The notes under the pieces were generated by a model. That model was not told the DNA's origin and ran no database searches. It was given only the letters and a program-made list of their open reading frames with translations. Position numbers and translations under genes: made by a program. Shown piece by piece: positions 1-7,681 of a stretch of 25,157 nucleotides of DNA (positions are counted from its first letter, which is position 1; every line of letters begins with the position of its first letter). The DNA comes from an uncultured Clostridia bacterium (lineage in GTDB: Bacteria > Bacillota_A > Clostridia > TANB77 > CAG-508), in NCBI GenBank assembly GCA_944388685.1, contig CALXJS010000024.1, forward strand, positions 1 through 25,157, written 5' to 3'.

Positions 1-103
1 CAAATGTTATACATCAAATTAATTTGCTTATAAGCTAAATATAGTATACTACATTAATTATTATATGTCAAATATTAAATTTTAATACTATAAAAATGCT
101 GGG

Positions 104-685
104 TTACCTTATATTATTTTTTATGTCTTCGATAGATTTAAATACATAACTACTAATTCCTTGATTAATTGCTGAAATAACATTTTTTTCTTTATCATCA
201 AAAAATATTGTTTCTGACCTTTTTAAATTATATTTATCAATAAGTAAATTATATATTCTTTTATCTGGCTTAATTATATGCTCTTGATAAGAATATATAC
301 CTCCATCAAATATGCTATTAATATTTATTAAATCATTAATGTAATTGTAACTATCTTCGGTTATATTTGTTAATAAATATAATTTATAACCTTGTTTTTT
401 CAAAGTCTTTATATAATCAAAATTCGTAGTTATTAAAGGATAACTTTTTAATAAATTTTTTTTACTTAGTATATACTTTAAATCTTCAAATTCTTTATAA
501 TTAGATAAACTTTCTATATGCTCATTAACTTTTTTATTCCCAAGCAAACATTCTTTAAAACTTTTTCCATATGCAAGTTTATATATAACATCACAATTTT
601 TTCCAAGTAGTTTTTCAATATTTTTCTTACTATCGTCAAAGATAACTCCACCTATATCTAAAACAATATTTTTTATATGTTTCAT
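104..685 (-). CDS. HAD-superfamily phosphatase-like hydrolase
   Basis: 193 residues, a normal length for a small HAD subfamily IA enzyme. Nucleophile motif LDIGGV gives Asp10. The usual second Asp of DxD is Gly12, as in the FDxGGV/YihX-type branch. Motif II is LLTN (Thr106), motif III Lys139 in IIKPDK, motif IV FFDD (Asp163-Asp164). The expected reaction is hydrolysis of a phosphate monoester in the cytoplasm; the substrate cannot be told from sequence. The ATG is preceded by TAGGAG about 8 nt upstream. The gene lies alone downstream of the tRNA pair, separated from it by a terminator hairpin. The roughly 100 bases beyond its stop are AT-rich with nothing recognisable. Confidence 0.85.
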   Translation of the reverse strand: MKHIKNIVLDIGGVIFDDSKKNIEKLLGKNCDVIYKLAYGKSFKECLLGNKKVNEHIESLSNYKEFEDLKYILSKKNLLKSYPLITTNFDYIKTLKKQGYKLYLLTNITEDSYNYINDLININSIFDGGIYSYQEHIIKPDKRIYNLLIDKYNLKRSETIFFDDKEKNVISAINQGISSYVFKSIEDIKNNIR

Positions 686-769
686 TTTTAATTTCTCCTA
701 TAAAAAATTACTGCAATTTTATTGCAACGCCTATGATATTCTATGATACTGTGTATTAAATATAAAAAT

Positions 770-797
770 AAAATACTGCTTTCAAGGACAGTATTTT
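770..797 (-). terminator. Terminator of the tRNA transcript
   Basis: AAAATACTG and CAGTATTTT form a 9-bp stem with a 10-nt loop. Read on the minus strand the stem is followed by ATTTTTAT. It ends the Gly-Cys tRNA transcript before the HAD gene. A second weaker dyad (GGTTAT...ATAACC) lies at 808-843. Confidence 0.7.
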
Positions 798-862
798 CAA
801 TAAATTTGGTTATCTGTGATATTTTGTGACATCCCATCATAACCGTCTAAACTTATTCAAAT

Positions 863-937
863 TGGAGGCGACACCCGGATTCGAACCGGGGATCAGAGTT
901 TTGCAGACTCGTGCCTTAGCCACTTGGCTATGTCGCC
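863..937 (-). tRNA. tRNA-Cys (anticodon GCA)
   Basis: A full cloverleaf can be drawn: acceptor GGCGACA/TGTCGCC, anticodon stem GAGT/ACTC with anticodon GCA at 902-904, and T arm CCCGG-TTCGAAT-CCGGG. The discriminator base is U, the known tRNA-Cys identity base, and CCA is encoded (863-865). It is the distal tRNA of a Gly-Cys pair on the minus strand. The 162-bp repeat lies between the two, so either the precursor RNA contains the repeat or this tRNA has its own promoter; I see no strong one. Confidence 0.97.
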
Positions 938-971
938 ATATAATACAATATATGCTCTAGAAAGAAAAATA

Positions 972-1133
972 GAACAATAGCGGGCTTTTTTGAACATTTT
1001 CTCTGTTTATAACATTTTAAAGCCCGCGTCATTGTTCGTGCGCCAAATTTTACATTAGTAAAATTTGTGTGCAATCACTAGAGCGAAGCGACGTTCTTGT
1101 ATAGGAAAAACTCGATTTTTCCTATACAAGAAC
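972..1133 (+). repeat. 162-bp three-hairpin repeat, copy 1
   Basis: Begins GAACAATAGCGGGC and ends CCTATACAAGAAC. Three nested palindromes: (1) 972-1037, GAACAAT + GCGGGCTTT pairing with AAAGCCCGC + ATTGTTC; (2) AAATTTTAC/GTAAAATTT at 1045-1066 with a 4-nt loop; (3) a perfect 18-bp stem with 5-nt loop at 1093-1133. An inverted copy of exactly the same length lies at 18429-18590, with 8 differences that I count by eye (about 95% identity), mostly in loops. No ORF is inside. It is located between tRNA-Cys and tRNA-Gly. It may be a non-autonomous mobile element or a transcribed structured element. Confidence 0.9.
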
Positions 1134-1139
1134 ATAATT

Positions 1140-1215
1140 TGGAGCGGGAAACGGGGCTCAAACCCGCGACCTCTGCCTTGGCAAGGCAGCGCTCTATCAA
1201 CTGAGCTATTCCCGC
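1140..1215 (-). tRNA. tRNA-Gly (anticodon GCC)
   Basis: Acceptor GCGGGAA/TTCCCGC, D arm TAGCTCAGTTGATAGAGC, anticodon stem-loop with GCC at 1180-1182, T arm GCGGG-TTTGAGC-CCCGT, and encoded CCA at 1140-1142. It is the first tRNA behind a clear sigma-A promoter. The 162-bp repeat begins only six bases past the CCA. Confidence 0.97.
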
Positions 1216-1228
1216 ATTTGCAAGTAAT

Positions 1229-1257
1229 ATAATACCAAATATATTAGTAAAAGTCAA
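1229..1257 (-). promoter_or_regulatory. Sigma-A promoter of the tRNA operon
   Basis: On the minus strand, -35 TTGACT (1252-1257), 17-bp spacer, -10 TATTAT (1229-1234), placed 13 bases before the tRNA-Gly 5' end. Near-consensus elements and spacing suit a strong stable-RNA promoter. Confidence 0.8.
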
Positions 1258-1390
1258 GAGTTTTTCTTCTATTTAACGTTATTTCATTCCAACAACAGTT
1301 TAAACGATACATTTTAGAAATTATTAAATAAAATAGCAAAATACTATGCAAATATTGTATAAATAATTAAATAAACCAAAGGCAAATGTA

Positions 1391-1436
1391 TGTGATTGTT
1401 GTGACCAATAATTATTTTTTGGTTGCAACAATCACA
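1391..1436. other. Long inverted repeat downstream of the spermidine synthase-like gene
   Basis: TGTGATTGTTG at 1391-1401 pairs with CAACAATCACA at 1426-1436, and the stem continues to about 16 bp. The two irregular positions are G-U wobbles if the plus strand is transcribed but mismatches if the minus strand is. No U-run follows in either direction, so it is not a textbook terminator, although its place at the gene end suggests a 3' processing or stability element. Confidence 0.6.
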
Positions 1437-1449
1437 GTATAAAAACAAT

Positions 1450-2916
1450 TTAATCTCCTATTGGTGCATAATCATCTGTCACAATTGATTTGTCACTTGT
1501 ATAATCTTTAATTTCACTATTTAATAAATCACTATATTCTTCTTCTTTTTCTTCGTTAATATTTGTACTTCCTTTAAATCCCACCAAAATAATATTTTGC
1601 ATTTCGTTATTTTGTCTATCTTCATTTACTTTAAAAACTTTTACATCGTCAAATACTGCTTTATAAGTACTATATTCATATTGGATAAATTCAGCATCAT
1701 TTCCTTCAAGTGCTGAAACTACATTTGTTATAACCGTTCCATTATCATTTAGATCTTCATAAGCTTTTTTCATGGCTTCATAAGTGGTTAGTTCAAATGG
1801 AGCATTCATTCCTTTAAAAGCATCTATAAATATAGTATCATATTTTTTTTCGCTGTAATTCAAATAACTTCTTCCATCCTGTGTGATTAATCCTAAGTTC
1901 GGATTACTTTTATCTAATCCAAATTCTTCTTCTGCAATCTTTGTCATAGTTTCATCAATTTCTACAACGTCTATTTTTCTGTCCTCATATTTTTTTAAGT
2001 AATGCATAGGGTACGTATATGCTGCTCCACCAATCATTAAAGCTTCTTTTGCATCTTTATGATAATATTCAAATAAATCATAATAGTATAAGTATTTTGC
2101 CCCCATCTCACCAGTTTCTTGATCAATATACGATTCTAAGCCTGTGTCTACTTGTAATGTTTTATAAGTGGTTTCTTTGGTTTGTGCTTGCCTTACCCAT
2201 ATTCTACTATATTGAGAATCTACATCTTTGATAATTTCTGGATGTGCACTTTTAAAATAAAATCCCCCTAGTAGATTTAATCCAATGATAACTAATAATT
2301 CTATCAATGCAAATATATAATACTTCTTATCCTTTTTATTAAACAAATATACAGACAATATCCATAGTAAAATTGAGCAACCTAATATAATATTTCTAAC
2401 ACCTAAATTAGGAATTAATATAAATCCTGCAAAAAATGTTCCGAAAATACTTCCTATTGTAGATAGTGATGATATTTTTCCTGATGTTGTTCCCACATTG
2501 TCCATACTACTATTCTTTATTTTTACTGCTATTGGAGATACTGTTGCTAACAAAAAGCTTGGTATTCCAAATGTAATTGTTGCACATATTATAGCAACAA
2601 AAACAAGATTATCAAAACGTTGTGATAATACTTCTATAAAGTTAGTTTCTAATATTGGTATAAAACTAGTTGCAATTGCAGAAATTAATAGATAACTGGC
2701 TAGTACATTAATATCATTTTCCTTATTTTTGTCTGCTACTTTTCCTCCTAGCCAATATCCTACACTCATGCTAGTCAGCATGATACCTATAATTGTGGTC
2801 CAGATTAAATTAGAACTTCCTATATATGGTGATAAAATTCTTGCTGCTATTAATTCTAACATCATCGTTAAGGCACCACTTAAAAACACAGTTATTTCTA
2901 ATTTATATTTGTTCAT
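1450..2916 (-). CDS. Membrane-fused spermidine synthase-like protein
   Basis: 488 residues. The N-terminal half (about 1-220) holds several hydrophobic segments of the MFS-like type seen in fused MFS/spermidine synthase proteins. The C-terminal half is a Rossmann aminopropyltransferase-like domain with the nucleotide motif GGAAYTYP (296-303), acidic VVEID (317-321), DGRSYL (347-352) and FIDAF (363-367). In the family this fold transfers an aminopropyl group from decarboxylated SAM to a diamine; the membrane-fused members are mostly uncharacterised, so substrate and direction are unknown. The start is supported by AAGGA upstream of the ATG. It is monocistronic, between topA and the tRNA genes. 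Confidence 0.85.
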   Translation of the reverse strand: MNKYKLEITVFLSGALTMMLELIAARILSPYIGSSNLIWTTIIGIMLTSMSVGYWLGGKVADKNKENDINVLASYLLISAIATSFIPILETNFIEVLSQRFDNLVFVAIICATITFGIPSFLLATVSPIAVKIKNSSMDNVGTTSGKISSLSTIGSIFGTFFAGFILIPNLGVRNIILGCSILLWILSVYLFNKKDKKYYIFALIELLVIIGLNLLGGFYFKSAHPEIIKDVDSQYSRIWVRQAQTKETTYKTLQVDTGLESYIDQETGEMGAKYLYYYDLFEYYHKDAKEALMIGGAAYTYPMHYLKKYEDRKIDVVEIDETMTKIAEEEFGLDKSNPNLGLITQDGRSYLNYSEKKYDTIFIDAFKGMNAPFELTTYEAMKKAYEDLNDNGTVITNVVSALEGNDAEFIQYEYSTYKAVFDDVKVFKVNEDRQNNEMQNIILVGFKGSTNINEEKEEEYSDLLNSEIKDYTSDKSIVTDDYAPIGD

Positions 2917-3053
2917 ATTTTTTTCCTTCTTTAATTTTTTATTATTTTTTGAACAGAAAAATTAACTTTAATTCTTTTAAAGAAAACCTCATTATTAGCA
3001 TAAACTTGAAATGAAAAACGTTTCTTTATATGACATGTAATTTTTCAAGTTAC

Positions 3054-5153
3054 TTATTTTGCTTTTTTAGTTGTTGTTTTTTTAGTAGTTTTCGTTGTTT
3101 TGCCCTTTGTTGTTTTTTTCTTTTGAGAACTTTTCTCTGTTTTTTCAAATTCTATTTTTTCTTCTGGATTCCATTTTTCTCCTACTTTTGGTTTATTCCA
3201 TGAAATATAATCACATGATTTTGGATTATTTTCACAAATGTAATAATTTCTTTTTCTTTTTGTTTTTCTAACTTGTACTTTTCCTCCACATTTTGGACAT
3301 GGCACATCAATGGTCTCTACAATTGGTTTTGCATTTTTACATTCTGGATACCCAGGACACGCCAAGAATTTTCCATATCTTCCATATTTATATACCATCA
3401 TCCTTCCGCATTTTTCACATTTTACATCTGAAACTTCATCAACCATCTCTACATGTTCTAATTCTTTTTCCACTTTTTCTACTTCTTCTTCAAATGGTCC
3501 ATAAAATTCTCTAATCATTTTTTTCCACTTTTCATGTCCTTCTGCAATTTCATCAAATTCATTTTCTATTTTTGCTGTAAACTCTACATTGATAACATCT
3601 GTAAAATTTTCTGTTAATAATTTATTTACTACCTTTCCCAATTCTGTTGGATATAATTGTTTCTTTTCTTTTTCGATATATCTTCTTTCTAGTATCGTAG
3701 TGATTGTTGGAGAATATGTACTTGGTCTTCCTATCCCCTTTTCTTCTAATGCTTTTACTAAACTTGCTTCTGTATATCGTGGTGGCGGTTCTGTAAAACT
3801 CTGTTTTGGATTTAATTTTTTTAATTTTACTTCTTGATTTTCCACAAGTTCTGGAAGCATTCCCTCTTCTTCTTTTTCTTCTTTGTCAGTACCTTCTACA
3901 TACAATGTCATAAATCCTTTAAATTTTAATGCTTGACCATTTGCTTTAAAATCATATGTATTTGCTTTAATACTCACATTCATAGTATCAAAAATCGCTG
4001 GTGCCATCTGACTTGCTAAAAATCGATTATATACCAATTTATATAATTTATATTGGTCATTTGTTAAACTATCTTTAATACTATCTGGTTCTATATCTAT
4101 ATAGGTTGGTCTAATTGCTTCATGCGCATCTTGTGCATCTTTTTTTGTTTTATAATATCGATTTTCATAATAATTTTCACCATATAGTTTGGTAATTTGT
4201 GTTTTTGCCACTGCTCTTGCTTCTTCAGATATTCTTGTTGAGTCAGTTCTCATATAGGTGATTAATCCGACTGTACCTTTTTCAGGTATTTTGACTCCTT
4301 CATACAAACCTTGTGCAATCGACATAGTTTTCTTTAACGTAAATCCTAATTTTCTTGAAGCTTCTTGTTGCATTGTACTGGTTGTAAATGGTGGTGCTGG
4401 TGTTCTTTTCTTTTCTCCTTTTTTCACTTCTGTTACAATATATTTTGCATCTTTTATATTATCTAAAATTTCTTGGACTTCATCATTAGAGTGAATTTCT
4501 AATTTTTTCCCATCTTTTCCGTAAAAGTGTGCCTCAAATTCTTTTTTTGTTTTTATGTCCTCTAAATTTGCATAAATATTCCAATATTCTTCTGGAATAA
4601 ATTTTTCAATCTCATTTTCTCTGTCAACAATTAATTTTACAGCAACAGATTGTACTCTTCCAGCAGATAATCCTCTTCTTACTTTTTTCCATAAAACTGG
4701 ACTAATTTTATAACCCACAATTCTGTCTAAGACTCTTCTTGCTTGTTGTGCATCTACTAAATTCACATCAATATCCCTAGGTTCTTTAATTGCTTTTTGT
4801 ACAGCATTTTTTGTAATCTCATTAAAAGTTACCCTTACAATTTTAGCTTTCTCATCTTCTAAAATTTTAGCTAAATGCCATGCAATTGCTTCTCCTTCAC
4901 GGTCAGGGTCAGTTGCAATATATATTTTTTTTGCTTGTTTTGCATCTTTTTTTAATGACTTTATTAGATCTCCTTTACCCCTAATATTAATATATTCTGG
5001 TTCAAAATCATGCTCTATATCAATTCCCATTTTTGATTTTGGTAAATCTCGTATATGTCCCATTGATGCTACAACTTTTGTACTGCCACCTAAAAACTTT
5101 TTTATCGTATTTGCTTTTGCTGGTGACTCCACAATAATTAATTTATCAGCCAT
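3054..5153 (-). CDS. topA: DNA topoisomerase I
   Basis: 699 residues, normal for Bacillota TopA. The Toprim domain starts at residue 4 with Glu9 in IVESPAKA and DPDREGE at 82-88, the Mg-binding acidic cluster. The nucleophile is Tyr300 in GLITYMRTDSTRIS. Two four-Cys zinc ribbons follow: Cys579/582/599/605 and Cys619/622/640/647. A Lys/Thr-rich tail ends the protein and probably binds DNA. It relaxes negative supercoils by single-strand passage. The start codon follows a strong GGAGGAG. In many relatives topA sits next to dprA; here it does not. Transcribed from its own promoter at 5204-5232. Confidence 0.98.
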   Translation of the reverse strand: MADKLIIVESPAKANTIKKFLGGSTKVVASMGHIRDLPKSKMGIDIEHDFEPEYINIRGKGDLIKSLKKDAKQAKKIYIATDPDREGEAIAWHLAKILEDEKAKIVRVTFNEITKNAVQKAIKEPRDIDVNLVDAQQARRVLDRIVGYKISPVLWKKVRRGLSAGRVQSVAVKLIVDRENEIEKFIPEEYWNIYANLEDIKTKKEFEAHFYGKDGKKLEIHSNDEVQEILDNIKDAKYIVTEVKKGEKKRTPAPPFTTSTMQQEASRKLGFTLKKTMSIAQGLYEGVKIPEKGTVGLITYMRTDSTRISEEARAVAKTQITKLYGENYYENRYYKTKKDAQDAHEAIRPTYIDIEPDSIKDSLTNDQYKLYKLVYNRFLASQMAPAIFDTMNVSIKANTYDFKANGQALKFKGFMTLYVEGTDKEEKEEEGMLPELVENQEVKLKKLNPKQSFTEPPPRYTEASLVKALEEKGIGRPSTYSPTITTILERRYIEKEKKQLYPTELGKVVNKLLTENFTDVINVEFTAKIENEFDEIAEGHEKWKKMIREFYGPFEEEVEKVEKELEHVEMVDEVSDVKCEKCGRMMVYKYGRYGKFLACPGYPECKNAKPIVETIDVPCPKCGGKVQVRKTKRKRNYYICENNPKSCDYISWNKPKVGEKWNPEEKIEFEKTEKSSQKKKTTKGKTTKTTKKTTTKKAK

Positions 5154-5203
5154 TTAGACTCCTCCATTTATTTTTTGAATTATTTTCTTATTCCATATAT
5201 AGT

Positions 5204-5232
5204 ATTCTAGCTTAAAAGAACACATTTTGCAA
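5204..5232 (-). promoter_or_regulatory. Promoter of topA
   Basis: On the minus strand: -35 TTGCAA (5227-5232), 17-bp spacer, -10 TAGAAT (5204-5209), about 50 bases before the topA ATG. Confidence 0.65.
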
Positions 5233-5248
5233 GTTTTTTGAACAACAA

Positions 5249-5297
5249 ATTGCTAAAATTGCCATTTAAACTCATCCCCTTTGGCAATTTTAGCAAT
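5249..5297 (-). terminator. 16-bp perfect hairpin after the DUF6514-like gene
   Basis: ATTGCTAAAATTGCCA (5249-5264) is the exact complement of 5282-5297, with a 17-nt loop. It starts 8 bases past the stop of the upstream small gene. The run after the stem on the minus strand is TTGTTGTTC, a poor U-tract, so it may act as an imperfect terminator or as an RNA 3'-end stabiliser separating this gene from topA. Confidence 0.6.
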
Positions 5298-5304
5298 TCA
5301 CTAT

Positions 5305-5622
5305 TTAAAATAATTCCTTACTTAAATCTGCTAATATATCCTCTACACCTATTGGAGTTACTTCGTTTTCTTTAAACAGCTTTAATATTTTTTCTACTTT
5401 TTGCTCATCATTTGATAAATAGGTTATCTCCTTATTTTCTATTTTCGTATTATTAGGTATATACTCTGTCTTTACTACCGCAATACCGAATTTAGCATTT
5501 TCCTTTTTTATAAATTGATCTTCATTAATTTTCTTGTAATATTCTAATTTTATAGGATATTGAATTCCTGCTTCTACTAATTTTTCTTTTTCTATAAACT
5601 TTCCACCAAAAAAAGTTCTCAT
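5305..5622 (-). CDS. DUF6514-like small protein
   Basis: 105 residues if started at the ATG for MRTFFGGKF. I choose this start because AGGGG lies 8 nt upstream. The frame is open further upstream (to 5682), but that part overlaps the promoter. Small soluble protein, no membrane segment. The pattern of a short beta-rich body (FGIAVVKTEYI) followed by a C-terminal helix ending NEVTPIGVEDILADLSKEL resembles DUF6514 proteins of Clostridia, whose function is unknown. The call rests on remembered family appearance, so the family name is tentative. Just upstream of its promoter is a 17-bp word shared with the signalling region at 20270-20286. Confidence 0.6.
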   Translation of the reverse strand: MRTFFGGKFIEKEKLVEAGIQYPIKLEYYKKINEDQFIKKENAKFGIAVVKTEYIPNNTKIENKEITYLSNDEQKVEKILKLFKENEVTPIGVEDILADLSKELF

Positions 5623-5653
5623 ATTCATCGCCCCTTTTCTTTCGTACTTGTAC

Positions 5654-5682
5654 ATAATACTATGAAGATATTTACTTTGCAA
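5654..5682 (-). promoter_or_regulatory. Promoter of the DUF6514-like gene
   Basis: -35 TTGCAA (5677-5682), 17-bp spacer, -10 TATTAT (5654-5659) on the minus strand. The predicted RNA start is about 25 nt before the chosen ATG. Confidence 0.65.
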
Positions 5683-5704
5683 GAACTTTTCATCGCAATA
5701 TTTT

Positions 5705-5721
5705 ACATATTTCTACCATTT
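5705..5721 (-). repeat. 17-bp shared word, copy 1 (possible operator)
   Basis: Read on the minus strand it is AAATGGTAGAAATATGT, identical to 20270-20286 on the plus strand. It lies about 22 bases upstream of the -35 of the DUF6514-like promoter, a position suited to an activator. The second copy overlaps a Spo0A-type box. Shared identity is seen directly; a regulatory role is inference. Confidence 0.4.
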
Positions 5722-5881
5722 CTTTTATTTGCCATCCTTTTTCGATTATATATGCATTTTTTAGCATAAATTCTTTTTTTCTGTTGACACTTTTCGATGG
5801 ATTTAGACAAATACTTTCTTTTATAATATAGTTAATACTTATTGTTATAACAACAAAATTATCCTTTTATTATATAATTAA

Positions 5882-5920
5882 AAATAGTAGTAATTTTTTT
5901 TATTTTCGTTACTACTATTT
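5882..5920 (-). terminator. Terminator of the hydrolase/ATPase operon
   Basis: AAATAGTAGTAA (5882-5893) pairs perfectly with TTACTACTATTT (5909-5920), a 12-bp stem. T-rich runs exist on both sides, so it may work in both directions. Confidence 0.75.
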
Positions 5921-5925
5921 CTTTT

Positions 5926-7671
5926 TTATATTTTATTAGCAGATTGTTTTAATCTCAAATATCCTAATTCTTCCCAACTATTATAAGCTAGATTTAATCT
6001 AAACAATAATTTGGGTTTTGGTCCTGCTCTATTTTTATCCACTATACATGCATAATATCTAATATCAGGATCATCAAATTTTTCTAAATCATAATAAGTT
6101 TCATCTACTTCTTTTAATGAGTACTCATAATCTTGTAAATTTTCTCTATTGATTTGTTTCATCAAATATAGTGTATCTAATACTTCTTTTACTGTTCTAC
6201 TGACTGCTAAATCATTAACATTTAAATTAATTGGTGGCGTTGATGTTTCTGTTAATTGTAGTGAAGAACAAATAAATATTTCAAAATTTTGTGCTATATT
6301 AGATAATATAGTAGCTGTTTTCTTTATTTCCTCGGCATTTCCTATATTATTCGTATCTGTTTTTAATGTATCATAAAATACATATTCTATTTTTTCTTTG
6401 TAATAATAATTCATGATTACTTTCTTTAACTCATCATTTGTATGATCTGTTATATTCATAAAATATATAGAATTACTAATTTCCTTATTAATCCAATCTG
6501 TTACTGCAATTACCTTTTTAAATTCTGTGGACTCTTTTAATAATCTTTTGATAAAATCTTTTTGTTTTTCGTCTTTTTCTTTTAAAATATGTCCCTGTTC
6601 ATCTACTTTTACTTTTTTAGGGTCATCTGCCTTAAATTGCAAAGCTAAAATTTCATTTTCAGTAATACTTATTTTTTGTCCATGAATTTTCTGAATTTCA
6701 GGATTATTTACAATTGTTGTTATTAAACATAATTTCATCTTTTCTTCAGACATTTCATTTGAAATAATTAGTACTTTCTTTTTATTCACAAATGCTGTAT
6801 AAGCTGCCAAATCGATTGCCAATCTACTTTTTCCCGAGTTAGAAGGCATTGCATAAGCCATTGTCTCGCCTTTTCTAATCCCTTTAAAAACTTTTGTAAG
6901 AATTGGAAATGGTAAAGATAATCCATTTGTTAAATTATTAGAACCTTCCTCAAGAAAACTTGTTAAATTCTTGTTCAAAATAGTCCTTTTAAATTTATCG
7001 GTTACAGTTACTTGATTAACTGCACTTTCTACCTCTTCTACTGACATCTGTTTATATAACTTATATTTTCTAATTTCTACTATTTTATCCTGGATATTTT
7101 TTACTGGATTACTTACATACCCTTTTCTTAGAACAAATATTTTTTTCAATTCTATATATATTTCTTCTGGATTATAATTCTTGTCTTTAATATCTTTTTT
7201 CAATTTATCTTTCAATCGATATACTTCTTCTGATTCTTTTGAAAAATTAAATCCTTGCTTAGCAATTTCTGGTGCATATGCAGCTCCTTCTGAAAATAAT
7301 ATCCCTTTATATATATTTAATATTTTTTCATCTTCAAAATAGCATTCTTTGTATAAAAAATAATATCTTGATATACTTTTCGGATTTTCTAATAATAATC
7401 CCATATAGGTATATTCTAAATGTTCATCACTTAATTCTTTTGGATAAATAACTTCTCCAGTTTTTTGTGTAACTTCTTTAGCTTTTTCCTTCTCTTCCTC
7501 TTCTTTTTGCGTATTTCTTTCATTGTTTAATTCTTCTATTTTTAAAAGTGCTCGTTTATAATTTTTCATTCTTACAGCGTGTTTAATTTCTTCTACTTGT
7601 TCTCTATTTTCTTCTGTTATTGGTATTTGATTTACAATCTCATATATTGTATCTTCCGTTTCTTCTCCCAT
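5926..7671 (-). CDS. DnaB/RecA-like P-loop ATPase with helical N-terminal domain
   Basis: 581 residues. Residues 1-250 are charged and helical, with no known domain that I recognise; a Glu/Lys-rich coiled stretch is at 50-70. From about 265 there is a hexameric-helicase (DnaB/RecA-type) ATPase core: Walker A PSNSGKS at 276-282, ISNEMS at 303-308 matching the DnaB SLEMS segment, Walker B VFYDT near 430-434, SSLQLT near 468-473 like DnaB LSQL, and a basic VDKNRAGPKP near 543-552 like DnaB AKQRNG. A strand-exchange or helicase-type DNA motor, or an ATPase regulator, is likely. It is not the replicative DnaB, whose N domain differs. Strong AGGAGG start; 10 nt after the hydrolase gene, so one operon. 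Confidence 0.7.
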   Translation of the reverse strand: MGEETEDTIYEIVNQIPITEENREQVEEIKHAVRMKNYKRALLKIEELNNERNTQKEEEEKEKAKEVTQKTGEVIYPKELSDEHLEYTYMGLLLENPKSISRYYFLYKECYFEDEKILNIYKGILFSEGAAYAPEIAKQGFNFSKESEEVYRLKDKLKKDIKDKNYNPEEIYIELKKIFVLRKGYVSNPVKNIQDKIVEIRKYKLYKQMSVEEVESAVNQVTVTDKFKRTILNKNLTSFLEEGSNNLTNGLSLPFPILTKVFKGIRKGETMAYAMPSNSGKSRLAIDLAAYTAFVNKKKVLIISNEMSEEKMKLCLITTIVNNPEIQKIHGQKISITENEILALQFKADDPKKVKVDEQGHILKEKDEKQKDFIKRLLKESTEFKKVIAVTDWINKEISNSIYFMNITDHTNDELKKVIMNYYYKEKIEYVFYDTLKTDTNNIGNAEEIKKTATILSNIAQNFEIFICSSLQLTETSTPPINLNVNDLAVSRTVKEVLDTLYLMKQINRENLQDYEYSLKEVDETYYDLEKFDDPDIRYYACIVDKNRAGPKPKLLFRLNLAYNSWEELGYLRLKQSANKI

Positions 7672-7681
7672 TTTGTTCCTC

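Noticed and set aside
938..971. A promoter for tRNA-Cys made partly by the 162-bp repeat (TTGTTC as -35)
   Set aside because: Spacing gives only a poor -10 right at the tRNA 5' end; the upstream tRNA-Gly promoter is sufficient.
3054..5153. Several open frames opposite topA and other minus-strand genes
   Set aside because: Shadow frames of well-supported genes; no RBS or protein-like features.
5623..5682. N-terminal extension of the DUF6514-like frame
   Set aside because: Starts at TTG, which is part of the -35 hexamer; the RBS fits only the ATG at 5622.
5690..5767. A 25-codon minus-strand frame (MLKNAYIIEKGWQIKEM...)
   Set aside because: No Shine-Dalgarno; it spans the 17-bp shared word just upstream of a promoter. 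Too weak to call a gene.
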